From: Henriciella marina DSM 19595
GTDB taxonomy: Bacteria > Pseudomonadota > Alphaproteobacteria > Caulobacterales > Hyphomonadaceae
Direction: 5' to 3'
Assembly (NCBI RefSeq): GCF_000376805.1
Contig: NZ_AQXT01000002.1
Coordinates: 1,798,001-1,862,000 of the forward strand
Length of the DNA: 64,000 nucleotides
Positions 6,949 through 16,144 of the stretch are shown piece by piece (the stretch's first letter is position 1; each line of letters opens with the position of its first letter). The notes below the pieces were generated by a model. It was not told the DNA's origin and did not search any database. It worked only from the letters and a program-made list of their open reading frames with translations. The translations under genes were made by a program, and so were the position numbers.

Positions 6949-8496
6949 TCAGGGCCTTGGTCCGAACGTGGTCTTGCCTGGCTCCTGGCGGCGGCGCGCA
7001 TGGTGAACGAAATCGACCAGAAGCGGCCGGGTCTCGCGCGGGTCGATAATCTCTTCGGCGAAGAAGGCCTCAGCGGTGCGGAACGGGTCCTCCATCGCCT
7101 CGAATTTCTTGTAGAGCTCCGCCAGCAGCGCCGGTTTGTCGTCGGTCTCTGACAGCTCTTTCCTGAAGGCTGCCTCGATGCCGCCCGCCATGGGCAGCGA
7201 GCCCCAGTTTCCAGACGGCCAGCAATAGCGCCACTTGGCCTTGGTCGGATTCATCATGGCCGAGCCTGCAAGCCCATACGCCTTGCGGATCACCACGGCG
7301 CAGACCGGCACTGTCGCCTGATAGACCGCCGCCATGGCGCGCACGCCCTTGCGCGTGACGCCTGCGGTCTCGTGGCGCACACCCACGGCAAAGCCAGCGC
7401 AATCAACGAAATGCACAACCGGCAGATGAAAGGTCGAGCAGAGGTCCATGTGGCGGATGACTTTCTCACAGACATCCGCGGTCCACGCCCCGTCCAGGAA
7501 GAACGGGTTGCCAGCCATGATGCCGACCGGATGACCGTCAATGCGCGCAAGGCCTGTGACGATGCCCCTGCCCCACTGGCTGCCGATCTCGAAGAAGCTG
7601 CCCTTGTCGACAGTGGCTTCGATGATCTTCTGCGGCTTGTAGGGGGTCTTGCCATCCTCCGGCACGATAGAGATCAGGCTTTCTTCGCGGCGGTCCGGAT
7701 CATCAGTCGGCTCACTCACCGGCGGCAATTCATGGACTGAAGATGGCAGGTAGGAGAGGAAGCGTTTGGCCGCCTTGAAGGCATCAGCTTCGGTATCGAC
7801 GACGTCATCGACCGTGCCGTTTTTGGCCTGAATCTCCCAGCCGCCCAGCTCCTCTTTCGAGACATCCTCGCCAATCGCGATCGCCACCGGCGGGCCGGCC
7901 ACGAACACCTGTGAGAGCTCTTTTACCATCACTGAATAATGGCTCGCGCCGACGCGCCCTGCCCCAAGCCCTGCACAAGGCCCGAGCGCGAGCGAGACCA
8001 TCGGGATTTCGCCCATGCCATCGACGATAAGCTCCCAGCTTGGGGTTTCGGGAATATAGGTGCGCGGATCCTTCAGGAACATCTTGATGGAGCCGCCGCC
8101 GCCCGTGCCATCGATGAGCTGGACCAGCGGCATACGGTACTCGACCGCCTGTTTCAGCGCGATCACCGTCTTACCCCGTATCGAAGCATCAGCGGCCCCG
8201 CCGCGGACGGTGAAATCGTCGCCCAGCACCATGGCGGGACGACCGTCCAGCGTGGCCCGACCAACAACCGAGTTCGAGGCCATGAAACTGTCGAGCTTCT
8301 CATCCTCATCATAGGTCGCAACGCCGGCAATCTTCCCGATCTCGTGGAAGCTGCCAGGGTCGACCATGAAGGACACGCGTTCGCGAACGGTGAGCTTGCC
8401 ACGCCCGCGCTGGCGTGAAACCGGCTCTTCGCCGCCCATCTTTTCCGCCATGCGCTCACGCCGACGAAGCTCTTCTATCGATTTTTCCCAAGACAT
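6949..8496 (-). CDS. Acyl-CoA carboxylase, carboxyltransferase (beta) subunit
   Basis: 515 residues with both carboxyltransferase halves: an N-terminal domain with GGGGSIKMFL and GPCAGLGAGRVGASHYSVMV, and a C-terminal domain with GHPVGIMAGNPFFLDGAW, FVDCAGFAVG and the RKAYGLAGSAMM stretch. This is the propionyl/methylcrotonyl-type biotin-dependent carboxyltransferase, which moves CO2 from carboxybiotin to an acyl-CoA. The exact acyl-CoA cannot be read from sequence. No biotin carboxylase or biotin carrier gene is adjacent, so its partner is elsewhere. Confidence 0.93.
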   Translation of the reverse strand: MSWEKSIEELRRRERMAEKMGGEEPVSRQRGRGKLTVRERVSFMVDPGSFHEIGKIAGVATYDEDEKLDSFMASNSVVGRATLDGRPAMVLGDDFTVRGGAADASIRGKTVIALKQAVEYRMPLVQLIDGTGGGGSIKMFLKDPRTYIPETPSWELIVDGMGEIPMVSLALGPCAGLGAGRVGASHYSVMVKELSQVFVAGPPVAIAIGEDVSKEELGGWEIQAKNGTVDDVVDTEADAFKAAKRFLSYLPSSVHELPPVSEPTDDPDRREESLISIVPEDGKTPYKPQKIIEATVDKGSFFEIGSQWGRGIVTGLARIDGHPVGIMAGNPFFLDGAWTADVCEKVIRHMDLCSTFHLPVVHFVDCAGFAVGVRHETAGVTRKGVRAMAAVYQATVPVCAVVIRKAYGLAGSAMMNPTKAKWRYCWPSGNWGSLPMAGGIEAAFRKELSETDDKPALLAELYKKFEAMEDPFRTAEAFFAEEIIDPRETRPLLVDFVHHARRRQEPGKTTFGPRP

Positions 8497-8588
8497 GGAT
8501 ACAGCTAGACGATGTGGCCGCGCGTCAGGTCAAGACCTGATCCGGAATCTCACCAAAGACTGGCGCGGAATTTGCAGGTATAATCGCC

Positions 8589-9455
8589 ATGATGACGAAA
8601 CATTTTTTCCGATTTTCTCTTCTCAGCCTTGCCGTTCTGTCGCTCGGCGCCCTCATCGCGGTGGCGGATGAAGCCGACGCTGCAGGACCGCACGCAGACT
8701 TCGATTGCAGCTCGCTCGAAGGAACATCCACGCTTCTGGATGCGCGTGATGAAACATTCCTGATCTTCGGCGAAATTCACGGCACGCGCGAAGCGCCTAA
8801 AGCCTTTGGCGAGATGGTCTGCGAGGCCGCCCGGCGCGGCCCCGTCATTGTCGGCATCGAACGACCCGCCGCGCTGTCACCCGTCATGCAATCCTTCATC
8901 GACAGCGATGGCAATGATGATGCCCGCTTCGAGCTCATCAGGGGCTTTTTCGATGGCACCGACTGGGGTCTTTCCAGTCAGGCCTTTCTTGATCTCTTTC
9001 TGCGACTGCAGACCCTGCGCGAACAGGGCGCTGACATCCGCATGGCCGGTTTCAAGACCTCCCAAGTGGTGGGGGGCGGCAGCCAGACGCCTTATGAGAA
9101 AAGTCTTGCAACCGAGCTGCGCCGCGCCAGCGCCGCCCACCCTGACGCTCGCGTGCTGGTCCTTGTTGGCAATCTGCATGCGCGCAAGGAAACCTATCCA
9201 GCGCTCGGTGACCGACCGGGGTTCGAGCCCATGGCCATGCACCTGCCTGAGGGGGAGGTCCTGACCTTCAACATCGCCCATAGCGGCGGTCAGACCCATA
9301 AATGTGCCTCCAATGGGTGTGGGCCGCACGAGGTGGACGGCAGGGCCGACCCGAAGAATACCGGGCTCTGGCTGAGCGACCGGGATTCGCGATATGATGG
9401 GTCGTGGAATATCGGGCCGGTAACAGCCTCGCCGCCAATCGGCACGCGTTACTAG
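8589..9455 (+). CDS. Secreted ChaN/TraB-like protein (GEIHG motif)
   Basis: 288 residues with a signal peptide (hydrophobic 10-27). The mature protein has FGEIHGTREAP, then VGIERP, and VLVLVGNLHARK near residue 200. These motif positions match the ChaN / TIKI-TraB / erythromycin-esterase-like superfamily, in which His and Glu residues bind heme or metal. The C-terminal part has two close Cys (CASNGC). Function is unknown; the export signal suggests a periplasmic role. Confidence 0.75.
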   Translation: MMTKHFFRFSLLSLAVLSLGALIAVADEADAAGPHADFDCSSLEGTSTLLDARDETFLIFGEIHGTREAPKAFGEMVCEAARRGPVIVGIERPAALSPVMQSFIDSDGNDDARFELIRGFFDGTDWGLSSQAFLDLFLRLQTLREQGADIRMAGFKTSQVVGGGSQTPYEKSLATELRRASAAHPDARVLVLVGNLHARKETYPALGDRPGFEPMAMHLPEGEVLTFNIAHSGGQTHKCASNGCGPHEVDGRADPKNTGLWLSDRDSRYDGSWNIGPVTASPPIGTRY

Positions 9456-9629
9456 CCTCCCGGGCCCCGGACTCCAAGAACCCAGCCGGATTCCTTAAAA
9501 GATGGCGTCCTGATCGCGGCCTGTCGGCAACAAAAAACCTGACAGACGCGTCATTCTCTTGTGCTTAGGTCTTGCCTTCTATGGGGCCAGCCTGCTTTAT
9601 CGCGGCGGGACCAATCTGAGGAGACTTTC

Positions 9630-9932
9630 ATGGATCTCGCAACTCTTACTGCAAAAGCCAATGAGGCGGTATCTGCCGGCGGCGACTTCACCAAAAAAGT
9701 GAAGTTCGACTTTGGTGATGATGGCAAGCTGTTTATCGACGGCGCCAACGGCAAGGCGGACAATTCTGATTCCGAGGCCGACGCCACCGTGAAGGTCGAC
9801 TGGGATGATTTCCAGAAACTGGTCGCTGGCCAGCTCGACCCGACAATGGCCTTCATGCAGGGCAAGCTTAAAGTGCTCGGCGACATGTCCGTTGCCATGC
9901 AGCTTCAGGGCCTGATGAAGAAGTTCAACTAG
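9630..9932 (+). CDS. SCP2 sterol-binding domain protein
   Basis: 100 residues from ATG 9630 with GAGGAG upstream. It is a stand-alone SCP2 fold: KVKFDFGDDGKLFIDG, the D-A-T-V-K-V-D-W-DDF block, DPTMAFMQGKLKVLGDMSVAMQL and a terminal LMKKFN. Such proteins bind lipids or acyl-CoAs in the cytoplasm. It is followed by a strong terminator, so it is probably a single-gene transcript. Confidence 0.92.
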   Translation: MDLATLTAKANEAVSAGGDFTKKVKFDFGDDGKLFIDGANGKADNSDSEADATVKVDWDDFQKLVAGQLDPTMAFMQGKLKVLGDMSVAMQLQGLMKKFN

Positions 9933-9974
9933 ACTTCGCCAGCTCAGGGTTTTTCGGCCCTGACCTGAATTTTG

Positions 9975-10014
9975 AAAGGCGCTGTGCGGCTCAAGGCTGC
10001 CAGCGCCTTTTTTT
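9975..10014 (+). terminator. Rho-independent terminator after the SCP2 gene
   Basis: Stem AAAGGCGCTG (9975-9984) pairs perfectly with CAGCGCCTTT (10001-10010), followed by a T-run. Confidence 0.9.
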
Positions 10015-10031
10015 AATTGGTAGAAAGGTTC

Positions 10032-10979
10032 ATGGGCAAAGCACAGACAGACAGGCGCGCGACCTTTGTCCTCGCCGACACAAATCCCCCGCCTGACGGC
10101 GCTGAGCTCGTCTGGTTCGAGGGCATGGCTGGCAGAAGCCTGCGGGCCTGTTTTGCGCCATCGACCAGGGCGACACCGCGCGGGACCGCCATTATCTGCC
10201 CGGGCCGGACCGAGTTTATCGAGAAATATTTTGAGACCGCGCGCGATCTGCAGGCCCGCGGCTTTGCTATCGTGATCCTTGACTGGCCTGGACAGGGTCT
10301 CTCGGACCGGTTGCTTGATGATCCCAAGAAGGGCCATATCGACCGGTTCGAGACCTTTATGAGCGCCCTGCGCAATGGTCTCGACGCCATGCCGGGCGAC
10401 CTGCCCCGTCCTTATGCCTGCGTCGCCCACTCCATGGGCGGCGCCATCGCATTGGGGGCAATGGCCCGCAAACTGGTGCGGGTTGATGCGGCCGCATTCT
10501 CCGCGCCGATGTGGGGGCTGCCAGTAAATCTGGCGGTTCGCTATATCATCTGGGCGATGCGGGCCGTCGGGCGCGATGGCGACTATGCGCGAAAGCCCGG
10601 CCCACCTGAAACGTTTGAGAACAATATCGTCACGCATGACCGCGAACGCTGGCAGCTTCAACGCGACCTGATTGCTGCCGCACCCGAACTTGAGGTCGGC
10701 GCGATGACGTGGGGCTGGCTTGGCGCGTCGCTCGACATTCTCAGTGAGACCCGCAAACCAGCGCTTCTGCGCAGCATCGACTGTCCGGTCTTCGTGGCAA
10801 GCGCGGGCGATGAACAGCTCGTCGATAACGAGGCACATGGCCGCGTGGCGCGCCACCTGCCCGACTGCACACTCATTACCATTGAGGGCGCGCGGCACGA
10901 AATCCTGATGGAGCAAGATGTCTACAGGGATCAGTTCTGGGAGGGTTTCGACGCCCTGCTCGTAAGGTCAGGTCTTTAA
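10032..10979 (+). CDS. Alpha/beta hydrolase, lysophospholipase-like
   Basis: 315 residues from ATG 10032 (GAAAGG just upstream); an in-frame TTG at 10017 sits in the terminator and is unlikely. It has an RTEFIEKYFET block after the first strand, LDWPGQGLSDR, the nucleophile elbow HSMGG (Ser near residue 138), a catalytic Asp candidate in SAGDEQLVD and His in GARHEIL. This matches the monoacylglycerol lipase/lysophospholipase L2 group. The true substrate is unknown. Confidence 0.88.
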   Translation: MGKAQTDRRATFVLADTNPPPDGAELVWFEGMAGRSLRACFAPSTRATPRGTAIICPGRTEFIEKYFETARDLQARGFAIVILDWPGQGLSDRLLDDPKKGHIDRFETFMSALRNGLDAMPGDLPRPYACVAHSMGGAIALGAMARKLVRVDAAAFSAPMWGLPVNLAVRYIIWAMRAVGRDGDYARKPGPPETFENNIVTHDRERWQLQRDLIAAAPELEVGAMTWGWLGASLDILSETRKPALLRSIDCPVFVASAGDEQLVDNEAHGRVARHLPDCTLITIEGARHEILMEQDVYRDQFWEGFDALLVRSGL

Positions 10980-11059
10980 CTAAGTCGGGTTTGGCCCACA
11001 TCATCGACAACGGAGACGTGCAGGGCACGCGCGCCGGGACCCGGCAAAGGACCGCCTGA

Positions 11060-11722
11060 ATGATCAAGATCCACCATCTCGAAGACAGCCGCTCTCAACG
11101 TATATTGTGGCTGCTGGAAGAACTCGGCCTCGACTATGAGGTCATTCGCTATGAGCGTGACCCCGAAACGCGGCTTGCGCCAGATGCGCTCCGGGCGATC
11201 CATCCGCTTGGAAAGTCGCCCATTCTGGAGGATGGCGAAGTCATCGTTGCCGAGACGGGCGCGATCATCGAATACGTCATCGACACGCATGGTACAGGGC
11301 AGCTGAAACCGGCGGCCGGCACACCCGAACAGCGGGCGTGGACCTACTGGATGCACTATGCAGAAGGATCGGCGATGCCACCACTGCTGATGAAGCTCGT
11401 CTTCCAGATGCTGCCGCAGAACGTCAATGGGCTGATGCGGCCCCTGGTTAAAGCGGTCACGTCGCGCGCGCAGAGCAGCTTTATCGATCCGCGCGTCAAA
11501 GAGCATATCGAGTTCTGGGATAGCTCGCTTGCGCCCACGGGCTGGTTCGCGGGTAGCGAGTTCACCGCCGCCGACATCATCATGAGCTTTCCACTGGAAG
11601 CGGCGGCCAACCGGAGCATTGCCGGCCAGTACGCCAACATCTCTGGCTTCCTGACCCGCATTCATGAGCGGCCCGCCTATAAGCGCGCGCTGGAGCGTGG
11701 CGGACCCTATGCCTATGCCTGA
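11060..11722 (+). CDS. Glutathione S-transferase
   Basis: 220 residues. The thioredoxin-like N-terminal domain contains SRSQRILWLLEELGLDYEV, the cis-Pro region GKSPILEDG and the glutathione-contact ETGAIIEY. An all-helical C-terminal domain with FTAADIIMSFPLEAA and RPAYKRALERGG follows. It is a cytosolic GST of unknown substrate and stands alone downstream of the hydrolase. Confidence 0.93.
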   Translation: MIKIHHLEDSRSQRILWLLEELGLDYEVIRYERDPETRLAPDALRAIHPLGKSPILEDGEVIVAETGAIIEYVIDTHGTGQLKPAAGTPEQRAWTYWMHYAEGSAMPPLLMKLVFQMLPQNVNGLMRPLVKAVTSRAQSSFIDPRVKEHIEFWDSSLAPTGWFAGSEFTAADIIMSFPLEAAANRSIAGQYANISGFLTRIHERPAYKRALERGGPYAYA

Positions 11723-11734
11723 GGCCGCACGGCC

Positions 11735-12220
11735 CTATTCGCTGTCTTCGACGGACCTCGACTGGAGCTGGATGTAGTTCTGGATGCCGATCCGTTCGAT
11801 GAGGTCGAACTGGGTTTCCAGGAAATCGACATGCTCTTCCTCGCTGTGGAGGATTTTCGCGAAGAGATCGCGGCTGCCATAGTCGCGCACGCTTTCAGCG
11901 TATTCGACCGCGTCGCGCAGCAGATCCACGGCCTCGATTTCCATGTTCAGGTCGGACTGCAGCATTTCCTCGACGGTCTCGCCGATCATCAGCTTGCCGA
12001 GATCCTGCAGGTTCGGCATGCCGCCAAGAAAAAGCACGCGCTCGATCAGCCAGTCGGCATGTTCCATCTCCTCAATGGATTCCTTGTACTCGAAATGGCC
12101 AAGTTTGGTGACGCCCCAGTCATTCAGCATGCGTGAATGGAGGAAGTACTGATTGATCGCCGTCAGCTCATTCTTGAGCGCAGCGTTCAGGAATTCGATA
12201 ACTTTCGGGTCGCCCTTCAT
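11735..12220 (-). CDS. bfr: Bacterioferritin
   Basis: 161 residues, the standard length. Ferroxidase ligands are in place (Glu18, Glu51, His54, Glu94 region NMEIEA, and EEEHVDF near 127-130), and Met52 is the heme ligand. It stores iron as a 24-mer cage. An AGGAG lies 7 bases upstream of the ATG. The gene for bacterioferritin-associated ferredoxin is directly upstream on the same strand. Confidence 0.97.
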   Translation of the reverse strand: MKGDPKVIEFLNAALKNELTAINQYFLHSRMLNDWGVTKLGHFEYKESIEEMEHADWLIERVLFLGGMPNLQDLGKLMIGETVEEMLQSDLNMEIEAVDLLRDAVEYAESVRDYGSRDLFAKILHSEEEHVDFLETQFDLIERIGIQNYIQLQSRSVEDSE

Positions 12221-12259
12221 GGTGCACTCCTGAGTTCGATTGATGTGGTTAAGCTTGGG

Positions 12260-12285
12260 AGTATCACCGCAGATTAGTTATTCAA
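12260..12285 (-). promoter_or_regulatory. Candidate bfr promoter
   Basis: On the minus strand TTGAAT (12285-12280) and GATACT (12265-12260) are separated by 14 bases, close to the spacing of Caulobacter-type housekeeping promoters, about 40 bases upstream of the bfr start. Confidence 0.4.
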
Positions 12286-12404
12286 GGAAAAAAACCGTAT
12301 AAAATCAGATGCTTATGATAGTGAGAAGCAATTGCACCCGTGCCTGCGCGAAAGCGCCTGATTTCATTTGGCTTTATTGATTGGCAGGCCCGGTGACGAC
12401 GGGC

Positions 12405-12605
12405 CTATTCGGCGGCCATTGGCAACGGCTCTGGCGCGCTGAGATCGACACGCTCTGAAATCATCTCGCCAATCGCCGTGCGGCATTTGCCACAATTGAA
12501 GGCACAGCCATGATGGGCCTGCACCGCTTCAGGGCTGCGCGCACCGGAATCGACGGCTTCGCGGACACCGGCATCATTAATGCGTCTGCAAATGCAAATG
12601 ATCAT
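12405..12605 (-). CDS. bfd: Bacterioferritin-associated ferredoxin
   Basis: 66 residues from ATG 12605 (a TTG at 12614 is also in frame). The [2Fe-2S] Cys pattern is present: C4, C6, C38 and C41, in ICICRRIND and GCAFNCGKC. Bfd reduces bacterioferritin iron for release under iron limitation. It lies upstream of bfr on the same strand with a 184-base gap holding a separate promoter candidate. Its start codon lies inside a Fur-like sequence, pointing to iron control. Confidence 0.93.
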   Translation of the reverse strand: MIICICRRINDAGVREAVDSGARSPEAVQAHHGCAFNCGKCRTAIGEMISERVDLSAPEPLPMAAE

Positions 12606-12644
12606 GATTCTCAACTAGCAACGTTGAGAATGATTGTCAATCAC
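12594..12644. promoter_or_regulatory. Tandem Fur-like boxes and palindrome at the bfd start
   Basis: 12594-12612 matches the 19-base Fur consensus at 14 positions and 12626-12644 at 13. Between them is an inverted repeat, ATTCTCAAC (12607-12615) and GTTGAGAAT (12623-12631). The first box covers the bfd start codon. Whether Fur or Irr binds cannot be decided from sequence. Confidence 0.6.
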
Positions 12645-12759
12645 GTGAAGCCCGCGCCGGTGCACGGAGATTCTTGCGCCGAAATTGGCGGCAATTTGCG
12701 TGAAATTCACCCTTCTTGCTTTTCCACACCTCCACGGTTTCATCGTAAGATGACGAACC

Positions 12760-13539
12760 ATGTCAGTTCACAACTTCTCGAAAAAGGCACCCGTCCGGGT
12801 AAATTACCTGCGGTCAGCCATTATCACGCTCATATCCGTGGTCCTTACCTGGATTATGACGGGGCTCGCCTTCTGGATTGATCCTGTTCCCCCAGCGGTG
12901 GCGGAAGAAATTCTGGTCGCCACATGGGTGATTGCGACGCTGGTGCCGACCTTCGTATCCTTTCCAGTCGCCGTGATCCTTCAGCGTGAACGGCTGAAAC
13001 TTGCTCACGCACTTATGCAGCTGGAGGACGTGCACGCAGAGCTAGCTCGTTCAGCCAGAACTGATGCGCTGACATTACTCCTTAACCGCGAAGCCTTTCT
13101 GTCTGACGTCGAGCAGCTGAAGGAGAAGGGCGTACGCGGCTCAATGCTCATGATCGATGTCGATCACTTCAAGACCATAAACGACACCTGGGGTCATGCC
13201 GCTGGTGACGAAGCGCTGAAGCTGGTTTCAGAAGCCATTCGAAGTGCCGTGCGCAAACAGGACGTTGTGGGACGACTTGGCGGGGAAGAGTTCGGCGTTT
13301 TCGTTAACGATGATAATCCCGTTACAGGACGCGACATCGCCGAGCGTGTCTGTCTCAGCATCTCCGGTATCAAGTTCTTCCCGCGCAGCGGCATTGCGCG
13401 CCGGATCACCGCCAGCGTCGGTCTCGCCACGAGCAATCTCGCGCGCGACACCGACCAGATGATGGGCTATGCGGACCGTAGCCTCTACGAGGCCAAGAAC
13501 TCTGGACGCAATCAGGTCAAAGTCTACGAGGCTGCCTGA
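12760..13539 (+). CDS. Membrane-anchored diguanylate cyclase
   Basis: 259 residues. Two hydrophobic segments (about 18-40 and 50-70) anchor it, and a short coiled region precedes the GGDEF domain (about 97-258). The active motif is GGEEF; the product-inhibition I-site RKQD lies five residues before it and is intact. [23 protein letters not shown] is the usual substrate-binding block. It should make cyclic di-GMP. No sensory domain is recognisable outside the membrane part. A phosphodiesterase is not nearby. Confidence 0.93.
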   Translation: MSVHNFSKKAPVRVNYLRSAIITLISVVLTWIMTGLAFWIDPVPPAVAEEILVATWVIATLVPTFVSFPVAVILQRERLKLAHALMQLEDVHAELARSARTDALTLLLNREAFLSDVEQLKEKGVRGSMLMIDVDHFKTINDTWGHAAGDEALKLVSEAIRSAVRKQDVVGRLGGEEFGVFVNDDNPVTGRDIAERVCLSISGIKFFPRSGIARRITASVGLATSNLARDTDQMMGYADRSLYEAKNSGRNQVKVYEAA

Positions 13540-13628
13540 CCTTCAGGCGCGGCCAGCTACGTCTGCTTGACCGCGCGGCGCTGCGCTTCTACCTCCGCCA
13601 GCTAAGCCCCCTAACGAGTGGAGACGTC

Positions 13629-15233
13629 ATGAGCACGCTGCCAGAGCTTGCAGATTCAGCCAAGGCTTGGCCCTTTGAACAGGCCCGCGCGCTGCTGAAA
13701 CGGCTCGAGAACATGGAGCGTGCCGGAACGCCTAAGGAAGGCCCCGTCACGTTCGAGACAGGCTATGGTCCGTCAGGCCTTCCGCATATCGGGACATTCG
13801 GCGAGGTCGTGCGCACGACGATGGTCCGCACCGCGTTCGAGACCCTGACGGATGGCAAGTATGAGACGCGGATGATCTGCGTCTCCGATGATATGGACGG
13901 TATGCGCAAGGTGCCGCCGACAGTGCCCAACCCGGCCGCGCTTGAGCCCTATATGCAGCTACCGCTGACCAGCGTCCCGGACCCGTTCGGCACACATGAC
14001 AGCTATGGCGCGCATATGGGGGCGCGGCTCTGCGCCTTCCTAGACAGTTTTGGCTTCGACTATGAGTTCAAGTCGGCGACCGAGCTCTACAAGTCTGGCG
14101 CGTTCGATGCGGCCCTTTTGCGTGCGCTGGAAAAGTTCGACGAGATCATGGCGGTGATGCTGCCCACGCTCGGTGCCGAACGCCAGGCCACGTATTCGCC
14201 CTTCCTGCCCATCTCACCCTCAACGGGCCGCGTCCTTTATGTGCCGATGAAGGCAACGGACGCGAAAGCCGGCACGATCACGTTCGAAGACGAAGACGGC
14301 AGCGACGTGACCATCCCGGTGACCGGCGGCAACACCAAGCTGCAATGGAAGCCCGATTTCGGCATGCGCTGGGCCGCGCTCGGCGTCGATTTCGAAATGT
14401 TCGGCAAGGACCACCAGGACAATGCGCCGATCTATTCCAAGATCTGCCAGATCCTCGGCAGCCGCCCGCCGCAGCAATATGTCTATGAGCTGTTTCTCGA
14501 CGAGAATGGCGAGAAGATTTCCAAGACCAAGGGCAACGGCATCTCGGTCGAGGACTGGCTGGCCTATGCGCCTCAGGAAAGCCTGTCGCTGTTCCAGTTC
14601 CAGAAGCCGCGCGCGGCCAAGAAGCTGTATTTCGACGTGATCCCGAAGGCGGTCGATGAGTATCTGACTTTCCTGTCAAAGTACCCAGACGAGGAGCCGG
14701 CCCGCCAGGTCGAGAACCCTGTCTGGCATATCCATTCCGGCAATCCGCCGGCGGGCGACACGCCGGTGTCGTTTGCGCTTCTGCTGAACCTCGTCAGCGC
14801 GGCGAATACGGAAACGAAGGATCAGCTCTGGGATTTCATTTCGCGCTATGCGCCAGAGGCAAGCGCCGAGAGCCATCCTCTGCTCGACCAGCTCGCTGGC
14901 TATGCGATCCGCTATTATGCGGACTTCGTGAAGCCGACCAAAACCTATCGGGGACCAGACGAGAAAGAACGCGCGGCCATGCAGGATTTCGCAGAGCGGC
15001 TTCGCGGCTGGGACGGACCTGCAGATGGCGAGGCCTTGCAGAATCTCACCTTCGAGATCGGAAAGATGCACGATTTCGAGAATCTGCGCGACTGGTTCAA
15101 GGCCCTGTACGAAGTGCTGCTTGGCCAGAGCCAGGGCCCGCGCTTTGGCGGTTTTGCTGCCCTCTACGGCGTTCAGGAAACGGCCAAGCTCATTGAGGAT
15201 GCACTGGCGCGGGATACGGAATCGATCAAGTGA
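13629..15233 (+). CDS. lysS: Lysyl-tRNA synthetase, class I
   Basis: 534 residues. The class I signatures are present: HIGT ([12 protein letters not shown]) near residue 56 and KISKTKG near residue 299. The [20 protein letters not shown] block is typical of class I LysRS, the archaeal-type enzyme used by most alphaproteobacteria. It charges tRNA-Lys. GTGGAG sits 5 bases before the ATG. The gene may be followed co-transcriptionally by a small lipoprotein gene, 7 bases downstream. Confidence 0.96.
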   Translation: MSTLPELADSAKAWPFEQARALLKRLENMERAGTPKEGPVTFETGYGPSGLPHIGTFGEVVRTTMVRTAFETLTDGKYETRMICVSDDMDGMRKVPPTVPNPAALEPYMQLPLTSVPDPFGTHDSYGAHMGARLCAFLDSFGFDYEFKSATELYKSGAFDAALLRALEKFDEIMAVMLPTLGAERQATYSPFLPISPSTGRVLYVPMKATDAKAGTITFEDEDGSDVTIPVTGGNTKLQWKPDFGMRWAALGVDFEMFGKDHQDNAPIYSKICQILGSRPPQQYVYELFLDENGEKISKTKGNGISVEDWLAYAPQESLSLFQFQKPRAAKKLYFDVIPKAVDEYLTFLSKYPDEEPARQVENPVWHIHSGNPPAGDTPVSFALLLNLVSAANTETKDQLWDFISRYAPEASAESHPLLDQLAGYAIRYYADFVKPTKTYRGPDEKERAAMQDFAERLRGWDGPADGEALQNLTFEIGKMHDFENLRDWFKALYEVLLGQSQGPRFGGFAALYGVQETAKLIEDALARDTESIK

Positions 15234-15240
15234 TGCGCGC

Positions 15241-15600
15241 ATGAAAGCGCTCATCCTGCCGACCGTCTCGCTCTTTGCTCTTACCGGCTGCCTTGCTGCC
15301 AGCGTCGCTGGCGCGACCGTTGGCGTCATTGGCAGCGGCGTCGAACTGGCTGGAAAGACGGTCTACTATACCGGCAAAGGCGCCGTCGGCCTCGTGTCTG
15401 GTGGCGATAGCGTCCCCATCACGGTTGCCGAGGACATTGGCGATATCGAGCGCGGCCGCCTCAAGCTGACCGTACGGTTTCGCGACCGGGGTGAAATGTA
15501 TGCAAGCGACCGGGTCATCCCGGCGCGCAGGCTTGAAGATGAGCTGGATGCCCTGTCCGAGCGCGACGATGTCGTCGATGTGTTTATTGACCGCCCCTAG
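15241..15600 (+). CDS. Small putative lipoprotein with YYTGKGA motif
   Basis: 119 residues from ATG 15241. A signal sequence ends in a lipobox-like ALTGC. A Gly/Ala-rich segment (SVAGATVGVIGSGVELAGK) is followed by VYYTGKGAVGLV and a small domain ending EDELDALSERDDVVDVFIDRP. It shares the YYTG-x-GA motif, size and C-terminal 'x-E-V-x-V' pattern with the next gene, so the two look like diverged paralogues. No named family recognised. Confidence 0.75.
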   Translation: MKALILPTVSLFALTGCLAASVAGATVGVIGSGVELAGKTVYYTGKGAVGLVSGGDSVPITVAEDIGDIERGRLKLTVRFRDRGEMYASDRVIPARRLEDELDALSERDDVVDVFIDRP

Positions 15601-15697
15601 ACCCTCACCGGTTAACCAATAATTCCCGGCTTTTTTCGAGGCCAGCCTTAAACTTTTGTCCGCACATCTGACGCGGGCAAAAGATGGGGGGCAGGTC

Positions 15698-16090
15698 ATG
15701 CGAATACTGATCGCCGCTGCGCTTGCGGGCGCGTCAATGACATCTGGATGTACGGTCGCCAAGGTGACGGGCCAGGCAGCCGCCCTGCCCTTCAAGGGGG
15801 CCTATCATGGCACGCGGGCGGCGGGCACTGGCCTCTACTATACAGGACGCGGCGCCTATGCCGTCGGCAAAGGGGCTTACCGTGTCGGCAAGGTGCCTGT
15901 GCAGGTTGCCGACGGTGTTCTGGACACGACCGGCCGCGTCCTCACACTCACCATCATGACGCTGAATGCCGCTGGTCAGATGAGCGCCATCAGCAAGGAT
16001 ATCGCTGCTGCTTCCCTCTATACAGAGCTCGCCGCCATTGAGCGCAGCGCGGGCGTTGTTGAAGTCATCGTCGAACTTGCGAGCTCATAA
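15698..16090 (+). CDS. Small putative lipoprotein, paralogue with YYTGRGA/VGKGAY repeats
   Basis: 130 residues from ATG 15698; GGGGGCAGG lies upstream. A lipobox-like TSGC is followed by a Gly-rich run containing LYYTGRGAYAVGKGAYRVGK, an internal short repeat. A domain ends LAAIERSAGVVEVIVELASS. It is related to the preceding gene by motif and layout. Function is unknown; the glycine periodicity could pack against a membrane or peptidoglycan. Confidence 0.75.
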   Translation: MRILIAAALAGASMTSGCTVAKVTGQAAALPFKGAYHGTRAAGTGLYYTGRGAYAVGKGAYRVGKVPVQVADGVLDTTGRVLTLTIMTLNAAGQMSAISKDIAAASLYTELAAIERSAGVVEVIVELASS

Positions 16091-16091
16091 A

Positions 16092-16127
16092 AAAGGCCGC
16101 CCCATTACGGGAGCGGCCTTTGTTGTG
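16092..16127. terminator. Bidirectional terminator between convergent genes
   Basis: AAAGGCCGC (16092-16100) pairs with GCGGCCTTT (16113-16121); A-rich on the left and T-rich on the right, so it can serve both the lipoprotein gene and the oxidoreductase gene. Confidence 0.85.
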
Positions 16128-16144
16128 TTGAGCTGGTAGCGCGC

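Noticed and set aside
9597-10916. A 439-codon minus-strand frame
   Set aside because: It is antisense to the SCP2 and hydrolase genes and crosses a strong terminator; typical high-GC shadow frame.
12386-12407. AGGCCCG/CGGGCCT hairpin at the bfd stop as a terminator
   Set aside because: The stem overlaps the stop codon and is not followed by a T-run, so I do not call it a terminator.
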